Shown: in pieces, positions 12,801-23,900 of the stretch
How positions within the stretch are numbered: position 1 is the stretch's first letter
Layout of the letters: each line of letters begins with the position of its first letter
Source of the DNA: Mytilus edulis
Lineage: Eukaryota > Mollusca > Bivalvia > Mytilida > Mytilidae
Length of the DNA stretch: 64,000 nt
Direction: 5' to 3'
NCBI RefSeq assembly: GCF_963676685.1
Contig: NC_092345.1
Location: 32,201,585-32,265,584, forward strand
Notes under the pieces: model-generated
Told to the model about the DNA's origin: nothing
What the model saw: only the letters and a program-made list of their open reading frames with translations
Database searches by the model: none
Position numbers and translations under genes: made by a program

Positions 12801-14592
12801 ACTATATCAAGACGACATCATATCACGCATAAACCAAGAGATACTGAGGTCATGACACCCATTCCTGATGAGGATGTGCCACTTGGTATGTTTTATAACA
12901 TGTATAATGTACAGTTCTTGGTACAGTGACACATGTAACGATGTCAATGGTTACAGGTTTGCACATACAAATGTTAGGAATTTGATTTAAAGTAGGGACT
13001 AGAATGAAATTTGAAAAGAAAGACAGGACAGGAGTTTTGAGTAAAAAAAAAGGCAGGATGAATAATTTGGCAAATAAAGGCAGAATGACAAGTAATTAAA
13101 AAAATATATGACAGGATACACTAATAAAAAAGGCAGGGCCGAATATAGTGAAAAATAAAGAGACAGTCCCTCTAATAAAAAATAAATTGTAGCTCCTTTA
13201 TCCGATTTTCCTCACTTTTCTTAACAAAGCCTTTGTAAACACTTTTATTTATTTAGTTAAGCTGCTTTAGGGAAAGGAAACGATAGGAATCAGTTTATTT
13301 GAAAAGAAATTACAGGAATGTGTATATAACAATGTTTCTGGAAACTTGTTTCACCATTATTCTTCTTTAAAAGTGTGTCATTGTATTCTATTTGCCTGTG
13401 TTTCAAACAATCTCAAAACTATAGGAAACACATTTTTATTCTTGACTTTGTTTGGAGAGCCCCGAGTACCGAGATCACAAAGGGTCAATTTCTGTAGTAT
13501 AAAAGTGTATTACGTGTTGTGCCAGTTGTATTATTTTGATCATTATGTTTATAGTATGTTGTGTTTTGCAGATTTTGAGTGTTGTAGTATAAAAGTGTAT
13601 TACGTGTTGTGCCAGTTGTATTATTTTGATCATTATGTTTATAGTATGTTGTGTTTTGCAGATTTTGAGTGTTCTATATGTAGCGAAGGGAAAGACGAGT
13701 TTCTTATTATTCAGCTTAAATGCTCACATTGTAAGTATACCCACATTTATTCTCATTGATGCAATGCAATAGGTAACATCATAGCTCTTCATTACCACGT
13801 GATTGACTAATTTGTAATATGAGGTTTGAGAAATTCAAATCTATAATTTTTTGTTTTTGTCATTTCGGTGCCTTTTATATCTTGCTTTGCGGTATGGGTT
13901 GTCTCTTATTGAAGACCGTTCGTTGACCTATAGTTTCACGTCAGTTGGTCTCTGGCATAGACTTGTCTCGATGACAATGAAACCACATCTTCTCATTTTC
14001 ATATTCGCTTATGTCAAACCTGGTAGATAGTACCCACAAAACTGAAATAAAATTAGAAATGACCAGTGAACATCAATGAGAAAGTTACTTATACTAAAGA
14101 CACAAAACCCGAGGGAAATCTAGACGTTAACATTGACTTTCACAATTATAGTTGTTCTGAAACTGCAAAGTTGAGATAGTACAACTTTAATATACACTTT
14201 TTGTTTGTACCAACTGGAAAATATCAATAAGAAGAACACTGTTATAAACATACATTTTAAATTCATCATCAGTGTATTTATTTGTAGATTTTCACAAAGT
14301 ATGTATACAACAGTGGTTTAAAGCAGATCATCAGATGAGTTGTCCTTTATGTAGAACTTCTCAACTAAGAAGAGAGCGATTAGTAGTGCTAACTATCATA
14401 CCAGCACTACAGCCTCCTGTTGCGTCACAAGTTTGTATTTATCATGATAACATCAAATTCAAAGTATTTAAAAAAAAACTATCATATTTTAGACCTTACT
14501 TTGAAAATCTGTTTCAAACTATGCCTCAACACAATGGTTGGCTCCGGTACATACATATGGTAGTCACAGGTATTGTTACCGTCATGCAGTAA
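9802..14592 (+). CDS. Two-pass membrane RING-H2 finger protein, probable E3 ubiquitin ligase
   Basis: Five coding exons assembled by hand: 9802-9902, 10690-10792, 12762-12885, 13662-13730 and 14288-14592. They total 702 nt, giving 233 aa plus TAA. All junctions are GT-AG and all phases agree. Two hydrophobic helices lie at about residues 10-32 and 46-65. The RING-H2 finger is at 113-154: C113-x2-C116-x13-C130-x-H132-x2-H135-x2-C138-x12-C151-x2-C154, with ICSE, CSH and CPLCR signatures and every zinc ligand present. Small membrane RING-H2 proteins generally act as ubiquitin ligases with the finger in the cytosol; the substrate is unknown. Exon 1 opens after an acceptor at 9790-9791, so an upstream noncoding exon is expected. 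The last exon may be spliced further, to 15178-15268. A 90-bp tandem duplication copies the exon 4 acceptor. I do not recognise an orthologue. Confidence 0.75.
10944..11185. repeat. 27-bp minisatellite in intron 2 of the RING-H2 gene
   Basis: About nine diverged units of TTAGATTTTACCATTGG, then AAAGGTCATG, run head to tail. The 27-bp period is a multiple of three, which creates open frames on both strands (78 and 85 residues with a 9-residue period). Position inside an intron and lack of protein-like composition argue against coding. Confidence 0.8.
11198..12657. mobile_element. Fold-back hAT-type DNA transposon (decayed)
   Basis: The ends are perfect inverted copies for about 43 bp, starting CAGGCGCGTAGCTCCCTATA. 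Similarity continues inward: left arm 11198-11676 matches the reverse complement of right arm 12329-12657 nearly throughout, apart from one block of roughly 150 bp (about 11373-11530) missing from the right arm. Both arms carry the same transposase segment (residues RCIRQTTRANH), so this is an inverted duplication of a transposon end and not just a pair of TIRs. The RCxRQxxRAN pattern and a C-terminal dimerisation-like stretch suggest a hAT transposase of the THAP0/ZMYM-like type (from memory). Flanking 8-mers do not match. It sits in intron 2 of the RING-H2 gene. Confidence 0.65.
11930..12480 (-). pseudogene. hAT-like transposase C-terminal remnant
   Basis: Read on the minus strand, the frame passes through MPRRCIRQTTRAN, a DHMIMELE stretch and, near the end, LALLHIDRDFSVNVDKVIEK. 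The last resembles the C-terminal dimerisation region of hAT transposases. Several stops and frame changes interrupt it, so it is not functional. A shorter plus-strand copy of the first part lies at 11499-11700 in the left arm of the fold-back. Confidence 0.55.
12985..13165. repeat. Purine-rich degenerate repeat
   Basis: Loose recurrences of GGCAGGA/GACAGGA spaced by A-rich stretches lie in intron 3 of the RING-H2 gene. No fixed period could be set. Possibly a decayed minisatellite. Confidence 0.3.
13493..13672 (+). repeat. Tandem 90-bp duplication spanning the exon 4 splice acceptor
   Basis: 13493-13582 and 13583-13672 look identical (TGTAGTATAAAAGTGTATTA through TTTTGCAGATTTTGAGTGT). Each contains the polypyrimidine-poor intron end, the AG and the first 20 or so bases of RING-H2 exon 4. 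The downstream copy continues into the true exon. Ninety bases is 30 codons and the unit has no stop in the coding frame, so either acceptor (exon start 13572 or 13662) gives an in-frame protein. Confidence 0.9.
13865..14000 (+). repeat. Dispersed repeat copy (same family as 3080-3220)
   Basis: The ordered blocks GGGTTGTCTCTTATTGAAGA, GTTGACCTATAGTTTCACG, CAGTTGGTCTCTGGC and ACCACATCTTCTCATTTT parallel the other copies. It lies in intron 4 of the RING-H2 gene. Confidence 0.55.
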
Positions 14593-14689
14593 AATGAAAC
14601 GTACGTCCGACTGTGTTGAACTTCTAATTTGATCGGCTGTTGGTTGCATACCGTCCAAATGTCCGCCCTTTGTCCCGAACTAGAGTGTG

Positions 14690-14738
14690 GCCATAAGTAT
14701 TCGTCACTTGAAATTTAGGTGACGAATACTTTTGGCCA
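14690..14738. repeat. Perfect-stem palindrome
   Basis: The left arm GGCCATAAGTATTCGTCAC pairs with the right arm GTGACGAATACTTTTGGCC over about 19 bp with one mismatch and a 10-11 base loop. It lies just past the RING-H2 stop codon and could be a hairpin in a 3' UTR or a small MITE relic. Confidence 0.6.
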
Positions 14739-15177
14739 GGTACTGTACCTATATTATCAATTTCATAAATTGTTCGTGTGTTCTTGCTCCGAAAGTGCAC
14801 GATAAAATTGCCGCTTGGCGTTTTGCAAAACAACCAATCGATCAAATTTGAATCTCCACAACGTTACACCCCATATAATGGGAAAACATTAAATGAACTA
14901 AATGGAACAATGGAGAGTCAGTTGATCTACCTGCATACGTTTTCTTTGTAGAAAATTAAGTTGCTACCGTTAATTTATTTGCAGTCTGTATTTCTCATTT
15001 AGGTTGATGATGCAAATTGTATTTAAAAAAAATTCAACTCTGACAACAAAATGTGGACCTATATATACTACCTACAATTGTTCCCTTCTTATTTCACAAA
15101 CTATCAGAATACGAATGGTTACAGGTAATTACAAAATCTGTTAAATATAAAATAATTATCTATTTTATGCTTTTCAG

Positions 15178-15268
15178 GTATAAAACAGTTTTCATTGATG
15201 TTGGTGAATTGGAATTGATGCACAGAAAGATTTTGGATGTGTCCGTTATATTTATCAGTTCATGGTGA
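15178..15268 (+). CDS. Possible alternative terminal exon of the RING-H2 gene
   Basis: A strong acceptor (TCTATTTTATGCTTTTCAG) precedes an open stretch ending in TGA at 15266-15268. Two AATAAA signals follow within about 70 bases. If exon 5 is cut at CTCCG before GTACAT (about 14545), the frame joins as ...WLR-YKTVFIDVGELELMHR. That donor is weak. The better donor ACAG-GTATTG (about 14570) would instead read a different frame that stops early. It may equally be a chance acceptor. Confidence 0.3.
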
Positions 15269-15298
15269 TAGTCAAGTCGATCATTATGAACGTAGTCA

Positions 15299-15340
15299 AT
15301 AAAATGTCTTTCGCAATGTTTTTTTTTTAAATGCAATAAA
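15299..15340 (+). promoter_or_regulatory. Candidate polyadenylation signals of the RING-H2 gene
   Basis: AATAAA occurs at 15299-15304 and 15335-15340, the second followed by TTTTATAGTTGT. They are among the first AATAAA pairs downstream of the RING-H2 coding exons on the same strand. Confidence 0.4.
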
Positions 15341-15730
15341 TTTTATAGTTGTATCTAAGATACGTTTATGTATATAGATGTCATTTACTGTTGTCAATTA
15401 TTATTATTATACATGATATGTAAAGCAAGGTTGTTAGAATAAACAATTAAACACAAATATTATTGTTATTTTAAGCAATTGGGTGAAAGATACATATAGA
15501 CCTATATGCGTTATTGCCATCACTCAGTATAACCCCATTTGGACGATGCACTCGACACAACCTTAAAAAGATGAGAGTTAAACAGAAACTTAACCAAAAA
15601 GCAATCTTAAAAAAATGATAGTTGTTAAAAAATTTACAAAAAAAAAACGCACCAAAGAATCAATGATAACCCTAAACTCTTGGGCGTTTTTATAATAAAC
15701 CTTTAGTGCCAGATCGATGTACTTCAGTAT

Positions 15731-15839
15731 AGTCAGTTTCACAAAAAAAAACTATGTCTAAGATTGATCGTAAGCCGTGCACAATTCAATATACTTATGA
15801 TCAATCTTAGTCGTAAGTTTTTTTTTTGTGAAATCGACT
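15731..15839. repeat. Hairpin-forming inverted repeat, MITE-like
   Basis: The left arm GTCAGTTTCACAAAAAAAAA, then CTATGTCTAAGATTGATCG, is mirrored by CTTATGATCAATCTTAGTCG, then TAAGTTTTTTTTTGTGAAAT, followed by CGAC. Arms are about 43 bp with few mismatches around a spacer of about 20 bp. Confidence 0.65.
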
Positions 15840-16704
15840 CCAATCCTATACTCTTTAAGTTGAAATCTTTACAAGTGCAGTTATTTTTCATGCTATCGCT
15901 CTATAATATAAGATATTCGTAAAAATACCAATGTGCATAAATCCATATAGACATTTCACTTATGTTATTTAAATATTGTGAAAATCACACGTGAATGTTA
16001 GCGTGTGTGCACATTTCAGTCCAGCCTGGTCTATTTAACTTGAAAATCACCCAACCTGCAACTCGACTGAAGTTTTTTTTAGGGAAATAGGAATAACATG
16101 TATGTGTTTTAAAGACAAATTGATGAAAACTAGCTAGTAAGGAATGAAGAAAAACAGTTATCTCTGGTACACACTGGATGGAAAAAAGATATTTAACTTT
16201 ATCTTGTTTTCATATTACCGGTATGTGTTCCTGTGGTTAAATGTAAAAATATTAAAAGAGCATTAGCTGTCAAATTCTTGTTCACCGATTTGACTCAAAT
16301 TATAAAAAGTCTAACATAAATGATTTACAATGCATGGACTCGGTAATATCTATCAGCGTTTCGTGTGTTAGTAATTAAAGGTAATTAATCATCAAGGTGA
16401 CCTCTGAAAACTTGCAAGTGCATAATAATCAAACTATGGGGTGTACGGCGATTGTTGGGCGTTCAGGCAGTTAGCTTCATCGTTTTTGTGCAATAGCTTA
16501 TAAAACCATTAAAACAATGCTTATCAAAAATTAACATGTTGTTATTGATGAATAAAGAGGTCAAGCTCGATATTGATGATTTTTCACATTTGCCCTTCGA
16601 TTAAGAGCGATGGTCTTCATTGATTGGAAAATGGCATTTATGTCGTTTGAAATCGTGTAATAAATGGCGAACCGTTTAACCGATATTTTTCAACTTTTTG
16701 TATG

Positions 16705-16824
16705 TTACAGCCGATTGCATTGGGTGTAGGTAAAGGAAATAATGACTTCACGGTTCAGCTAGCTAGCAAGCAAGCTAAGCAAAGATATTTCCTTTACCTA
16801 CCTACTCAATGCAATCGGCTGTAA
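16705..16824. repeat. Inverted-repeat element, MITE-like
   Basis: TTACAGCCGATTGCATTGGG, then TGTAGGTAAAGGAAAT, is mirrored by ATTTCCTTTACCTACCTACT, then CAATGCAATCGGCTGTAA. Arms are 36-40 bp. The spacer contains CAGCTAGCTAGCAAGCAAGC. Confidence 0.65.
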
Positions 16825-18089
16825 TTGTTGCAAATTATTTTTTTTCAATTTGGAAATTGCTGCCCGAAAAGTTTAACATCTGTCTCTCCGGAGTATTGGG
16901 AGTATTTGATAATATGAATATAGCACTGCATGTGATTATTGTTTCCGTGCAATAAGATGAGAACTTTTCAACTATTGTTTTCTTCTTCATCAAATTTTAT
17001 ATGACTTTTGTTATTACTGTTGTCAAAATAAAAGCAATTTTCAATTTTGTCGTTCAGGCCATGATTTAGGACCCTTAGAGCCTTTAACAATGACACTTAT
17101 AATGGTAATAAGATAACTCGGTTTGTTGTCATTTTAACAGCCTCTTGAAGTTAATTTTGTAAGTTTATGGTCAATAAATATGTAAAAGTTGATAAAGCCA
17201 ACAAAACTCATAATTCCACAATTTAAGTTTGGTAGTGGTTTTATGGAGAATAACGCTTTAAATTTTTCTTACATAAGAAACCTACTTTAACTTTATCTCC
17301 ACCAAATATTTGCGCGGCCGACGAAAGTCAAGAACTCTGTAAGTGCTCGTCTTTATACTGAAATTAAACTTAATGTTGGTTGCTTCAATGATTGAATTAT
17401 TCAAAGCTTAGTGACTATGCAGAGCGCATCTATCCGATCAACTCGAAATAAAGGATACAACAGGATATACCCCATATATCATTGATTTTATTTTTGCTGG
17501 TCATATCTGAAAAGGTTTATTAAATAAGACAAAATAATAAGATGTAATTTTATTATTTTACAGTTGCGTAATGTTCAGCGGCAAATGTTTCGTGCGATCA
17601 TTGAATCTACGGCACAGAACAACTGCAACGCTATTACTTGCATCAAACTATGATGCTGTCTACTGAAGTTTAGGATGCATAAAACTAGTCGTTCTATCAG
17701 ATTTATAAATTTTCATGATGAGATCTGCAATTGTTAAAGTAAACACCGACAAGTTCGACTAAGGTTGTGGACAGCACAGCACTACATACATAGACACAAG
17801 TCAGGTCATCCAAAAATGACAACTGCTTCATGCGAATCAGATACGAATCGCTACCACACACACGTGCTAAAGAAATTAAGTGTGTAGTCATTGGGTACAA
17901 GACTCAGATACAGGCATTATATCTGGGTACTTTAAGATGGATACGTTTTGGATACTGTGGTTTATTTAGTTTAGTTTAATTTAAATAAAATGTTATTCAA
18001 ATAAATTGAATTGGTTTGTTTGCATAACATATTGTTTAAATTAAACTAAACTAATAAGTAACTGTAAAATGATTATTTTGTCTGACACT

Positions 18090-18645
18090 GTATTAAATGT
18101 GGATACTTTATGGATACTGTTAGTTGGATACTTTCTGGATACTGTTAGTTGAATACTTTCTGGATACTGTTAGTTGGATACTTTCTGGATACTGTTAGTT
18201 GGATACTTTCTGGATACTGTTAGTTGGATACTTTCTAGATACTGTAAGGTGGACTTTTTAAATACTGTAAAGTGTCTACTTTCTGAATACTTTCTAGATA
18301 CTGTAAGGTAGATTCTTTCTAGATACTTTCTGGATTCTGTAAGGTGGATGCTTTCTGGACTCTGTAAGGTGGATACTTTTTGATACTGTAATTTAAGGTG
18401 GATACTTTTTAATACTGTAATGTGGATACTTTGTAGGGACTGTAAGGTGGATACTTTCTAGATACTGTAGGGTTGACACTTTCTGGATACTGTAGGGATG
18501 ACACTTTCTGGATATTGTAAGGTTGACACTTTCTAGATACTGTAAGGTTGACACTTTCTATATATTGTAAGGTTGACACTTTCTAGATACTGTAAGGTTG
18601 ACACTTTCTAGGTACTGTAAGGTGGATATTTTCGCGAAGTCATGA
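18090..18645. repeat. Minisatellite, unit about 25 bp (GGATACTTTCTGGATACTGT)
   Basis: The unit GTTGGATACTTTCTGGATAC, then TGTTA, repeats head to tail. It diverges toward the right into GGTTGACACTTTCTAGATAC, then TGTAA variants. About twenty units by eye. It ends just upstream of the TIR element at 18705. Confidence 0.85.
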
Positions 18646-18704
18646 TTTCTTTTCATAAATGGTTGGCTTTGAGCGTTCCTGATGAAAGTAAATCCAGAAA
18701 AGCG

Positions 18705-19640
18705 GTGTTTTGCTTTTGCGCCAATTAGTATTTCATTTGCGCCAAAAAAATCTTTCATTTGCGCCACAAACAATATTTCATTTGCCCCAAAATAAAACCT
18801 TTTGATTGCGCCAATATTACAGGTAAATACATATAAATAGCATAAAACATATATTTAAAAAAAGACTTTTGATAATAAAAGCTTTTGTTTGCAAAATTAA
18901 ATATATTCCTCAGAAATCAGTCGACATTAAACCAAACAAGTATTGTTAAACCTTAATGAAACAGAGTTCTGTTATTAATAAACGTTATCATAACACCTAC
19001 TATGAAATATGAAAGACAACAGTTTACACTGGAGTTAATCTAAGCATGAAACACTATTGTAAAGTTATACGTCTACCCTGGCACCAAACTTGTAAGCGAC
19101 GGCCTTGATGTATTCATGTCTGGAAAGTTCCTCCTCTCAAGTGCATACCATATTGATAAAAAAGATAGACCGTTTTTTTTTCATGAACTGCAGTCCATTT
19201 CAATTGTTATACTGGTTTTGCAAGGTTTTATTTATTTGGGATCCCAATAAACGACTTGGTCTTCATTTTTCAGAACGTATGATCTGAAAAAAAGTGTGGT
19301 CATCAAATTTTACACACTTAATTCTCCGCCTGTTTTATGTCTAAATAGAAAATGTCCATTTTGACACCTCGAACATGTGAACACTATATACAATTGTACA
19401 CCTTAGTGACTCTCAACTTCAGAATTGAGTGTGGCATTGAACTCATCCCGTTATCCAGAGAAATACTGTAAAGACAAACCTTTTAGAGCAATGAATATTT
19501 AACGTTTCCGTTATTGCTTGCCCGAATTACCTGAAAATGGCGCAAATGAGGTTTTTATTTTTTGGCGCAAATGAAATATAACCTTGTGGCGCAAATGAAA
19601 GATTGTCATTTTCAAAAATTGGCGCAAATGCAATGCACCC
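18705..19640. mobile_element. TIR DNA element with 11-bp target-site duplication, Mutator-like
   Basis: The direct repeat CCAGAAAAGCG flanks the element at 18694-18704 and 19641-19651. The terminal sequences are inverted: GTGTTTTGCTTTTGCGCCAA on the left and, in reverse complement, GGGTGCATTGCATTTGCGCC on the right. Both ends carry several further copies of TCATTTGCGCC or its complement as subterminal repeats. TIRs plus a 9-11 bp duplication fit the Mutator superfamily, whose usual duplication is 9 bp. There is no transposase, so it is non-autonomous. Confidence 0.7.
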
Positions 19641-19651
19641 CCAGAAAAGCG

Positions 19652-20900
19652 TCTGACTCATGAAATTATTAAACTTGTTATTTTCAACTTTGTAAACCAG
19701 TACTAGCTATAGTATATAAGCGATGTGCCACCAGTATATACCGCTTTTATGTCTAAATGAAACACTTAGAGGTTTAGCTAGCTATAAAACCAGGTTCAAT
19801 CCACCATTTTCTATATTTGAAAATGGCATCCGTTTGAAAATGCCTGTACCAAGTCAGGAATATGACAGTTCTTGTCCATTCGTTTTTGATGCGTTTTGTT
19901 ATTTGATTTTGCCATGTGATTATGGACTTTCCGAATTGATTTTCCTCTGAGTTCAGTATTTTTGTAGTTTTACTTTTTAAACTCAAAACAACTTTATAGA
20001 CTACTGCATGAGTTCATACTAAATTTCTCAGTTTTATATGAAATGTATTTTTGATACGAAATAACCATTGGTCATCTACTTGTGTACACAAACGATAAAA
20101 TGTATTTTAAATACTGTATACAGCTTGATTGAAACTACGCCTATAAATATATTGTCTTAATTTTTTTTCTGTCATTTTCTAATGGTTTATTTGACATTTA
20201 TAGCTTTATCATTTTTTGGGAAAATGGAATCGAATAAAGTGTTGATGGCAGTTTTTCTGTTTAATTCAAACTTATATATACTGGATGTTGCCAACTAGAT
20301 TTCTCTTGATTATTTTCATCTTTGGTTTGCTATAAATTTACTAACGGCAAAGATGACAAAAGAATTGATAAGACTGAAACATGTCAAAGTGGCTTGGTTC
20401 TTCATGGTGCCAAGAAATATATCCTTTACATTATTAAAATTTAGTAAATCTTTACTACACTCAAGGATTTGTATAATAACACTATACAAATCCTTGCTAC
20501 ACTGAAAAATAACTATATGTAATAAAAAGTAAATATTTCGAGACCTAATTTCTCTTATATATATTAAAAAATTATCAACAAATTGTTTGTGACTTTCTGT
20601 CCGTTTACCTTGGATAATAATGGGCCATTCTAATATTTAACCTAGTTATAGTTCAGAGACATTTTATTATTTTTAAGCCTTACACAACGAAATCGAGAAC
20701 GAAATATAAAGCGCTGCATGATAACACTAAATTATACAAATGTAATGTACTTTTAAATAATTCCATAGAAATAATCCAAATCCAATCAAATCTTCCTTTT
20801 TGATTTGTTTTCCTTATTCAAAACAGAAATATAGTATTGTTGGATACGCCATGCAGTTCATAAGTGATCCTCCGTCTATCCATTTATTTTGGTCCGTTCC
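19652..20900. other. Noncoding DNA upstream of the prefoldin gene
   Basis: No gene recognised. A small hairpin (AAGGATTTGTATA at 20463-20475 pairing with TATACAAATCCTT at 20483-20495) lies inside. Overlapping open frames at 19723-19986 on both strands look like chance. Confidence 0.4.
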
Positions 20901-20904
20901 TATA

Positions 20905-20922
20905 CTATATATATATTATATT
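20905..20922 (+). promoter_or_regulatory. Possible TATA-rich core promoter of the prefoldin gene
   Basis: ACTATATATATATTATATTT lies about 60-75 bases before the prefoldin start codon. The spacing would allow a short 5' UTR (about 40 bases). Composition alone supports it; no initiator was identified. Confidence 0.25.
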
Positions 20923-20981
20923 TTTGTTTGGTCTTGAACTATTTCTGTCCACTTATTACTTCCCTTGGATAAAATACCGAC

Positions 20982-23900
20982 ATGGCGACACAACAAATCG
21001 ACATCGCCCAGTTGCCAATTGAACAACTTAACCAATTGGCTAAACAATTAGACCAGGTTCAAACTTAGCATTACTAAAGTTTCACATTTATGTAACCCGC
21101 ACACCAAAATTCGAAATAGAAATTACAATAGAATAAGCTTTTTGATCATTGTCATCGACATCGTGCTATTACATGAAATATTTTAAATAATTATATATAA
21201 TCCTTTTCAGAATTCTATCGGGACCGATTTCCCATTTAACTGACCACATATTACATTATCAAGCCCATGGATCTCCTGTAGTTGGTGATCGCAATACTGG
21301 TATAAAAATTTTGTACCAGTATTGTCACTTTTAAAAAAACCCAGCAATACTGGTACATTACTGATGTACCAGTATTACCTGTAAGATACCTGTAAGATCG
21401 TTGTGGGGCTCATATGGAAGGATCCTATCCTTTTTAGCCCACCCTATTTTGGTACACTTTCAAAACTGATACAATCATCAATCCTGCATGATTTGGTGCA
21501 ATATTTCACACAATTCTCAGATCCGGACATCCTGGCATTTAAATTTTTCAAGGGGTGATGCAGATAGGATTCCTCTAGATTTTTCATCTATTTGAAGGTG
21601 TTAACTGATTATTTATATTGTTGATTATTTTTTAACCAAAGGATATAGTATGATAAAAATCAAAATGGAGATATTATATAGTGTCTTTAACAATATTAAG
21701 TGGGTAAAATTACTAGATTCAACTGGTGTCAATATATATCAGTTAAATTAATTACATTGAAGTGTATGGAAAATCTAGAGGATTCTTATCCGCATCACCT
21801 CTCAGCATTGTTTATGTAACACATATATGCTAATCATTGATTGGTCAGTTACATGTTGTGATGTCACTGCAGATCTGAGAATTAAAAAGTTATATAGAAA
21901 ACTATTTGTGTCCTCATCAATTTCTTAACTGATACATGACTGACTCCCAATGACAGTCTATACTAATTTTAAAGGCTTCCACAGTTTTTGATGAAATAAC
22001 TTCAACTGGTAGGTTATTCCAATCATTAATAATTCGTTGTGAGAAATGTCTTAATCGAAAAGAAGTGTTACATCAAGGTTTTGCTAATTTCCAATTATGC
22101 CCACGGGTATTTGTACTGATGACAGTAAAAAATCTTTCATAAGATATATCTTCGAATCCTTTTAATATTTTGAAAGCTTGTATCATATCACCTCTTCGCC
22201 TTCTGTGAGTTAGGGAAGGTAGTTTAAGTACTTTTAATCTGTCTTCATAGCTTAAATGTCGTATATCAGGAATTAATTTAGTTGCTCTCATCTGCACTTT
22301 TTCTACAGCATTAATATCTTTCTTTAAATGCGGATACCATATTGTATTTCCGTATTCCACGTGTGGTCGTACCAACGCAACGTATAGTCTTAAAAATGTA
22401 TATTGATCTTTAAAGATAAAAGTTCGGTTAATTAGCCCAAGTATACTATTGGCTTTATTTATTTTACTTGATATATGTTGAGTTGTATTATTGTAGTTGT
22501 ATTATTGACTATACTTAAAGATTTAAAATGAAAAATGAATTTTGAAGCAAAATTGGATATTGAAGATCAAAGGGAGGTTAAATGAACTTGAAAAGATTGT
22601 AGAGGATAATCGTGAAATCTATTAACAACCAATTAAAATTAATTAAAATATATACTTGTACAAATAAACAAAGGATTATTGTTATTAACTCATATTATTC
22701 AAATAATTGTTAATTATAATATAAATATTTGCTAAAAAATTTATGATATTTCTATAATTTATTTAATTCAATTTAGATAGAAAATAAAAAATAAAAGCTT
22801 ATTATCAGAGTTATTATTTTTAATAAATTCAAGCAAATAATTACACTTTAAGGTTCTCATTACTTGACGTTCAATTGAAAATGAAAGTAATAATCTTATT
22901 ATTCATTTTATGTATTAAAAGACAAAATAAATCAAAGAACTATTTCATGTGGAAGTTTATAAAATGAATGTAGAAAAGGCTTGAATTGATGGGTCTCTGT
23001 GAAAATTGTCCAAACATGAGTAATTAAGGCCACAATAAAAAATATTTCAGTTTGCCCAAACCCGACAAATGATGACTGGGAGTGGGTAGGTAGGTAGGCA
23101 AATTCCTTTTTTTTTATCAGAATTTGCATGAAAATGTTAAAACAGTACAAATTCAATGTATATCTTTTTTTCCGTCAAACAATCAAAAACCAGAATTTAA
23201 CACCTCTATAAATTAGTCTACTATATAGAATTAAATCACTCAACAATAAACTGAACTTTATTTATAATGTGTAGACTTAAACACAACATATAAACGTTAA
23301 CACTGAGACTAAAATAAAAAATCAACATTTTTGTCCATATACTGAGACTTAGAATAAAAAATCAACATTTGAAAGGTATTTTTTTTTTTACAGTAAAAGT
23401 AGCAAACTTAAGTTTATTGTCAAATTCCTATACAACCTCAATAGGTTCACTCATGTCAGGCCCGAAAGTTTGTAGCCACTGTTGTTGGATACAGTAACAA
23501 CTACGTCATCAGTTTTCTGCATGTCCATCTCATCAGGATCGGCATCCTCATCAAAAACATCATTCCAGGTTTTCCTTTTGTTAAAGCGGTGAAGCCTTTT
23601 AGACACAATAGTCTTTATTTTTTGGTTAATTTTAAGAAGTACAGACGACGACAGCGTAAAAAAACTGCCATGACACATGTTTTGCTTCTTTACTTAAATG
23701 TACGTTCATTAAATCAGAAGATAAATACCCAGAACATTGAATATCGATTAACTGCGTCTTTTACACGCTTTCTTTTAATCTTAGTCACAGTTACTTTCAA
23801 ACGCAAAGACGACGATCATTAAGTTTTATACGATGACGGAGTGGACACCAAAAAATCTGAAGAAAAGAAAAAAAACGGCAAAAAAAGAATTTGAGTCAGC

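Larger units (their letters stand above)
15341..17929. other. Noncoding DNA between genes
   Basis: Apart from two palindromic elements (15731-15839 and 16705-16824) no gene or exon was recognised. Open frames here are short and lack domain-like composition. Confidence 0.45.

Noticed and set aside
17935-18055. Imperfect inverted repeat around TTTAGTTTAGTTTAATTTAA
   Set aside because: Low-complexity AT sequence; the pairing is expected by composition and no element boundaries are visible.
22073-22375. Functional reverse transcriptase gene
   Set aside because: Only the last part of the RT plus tail is present, the catalytic YxDD region is missing and an in-frame TGA interrupts the tail, so it is annotated as a LINE fragment.
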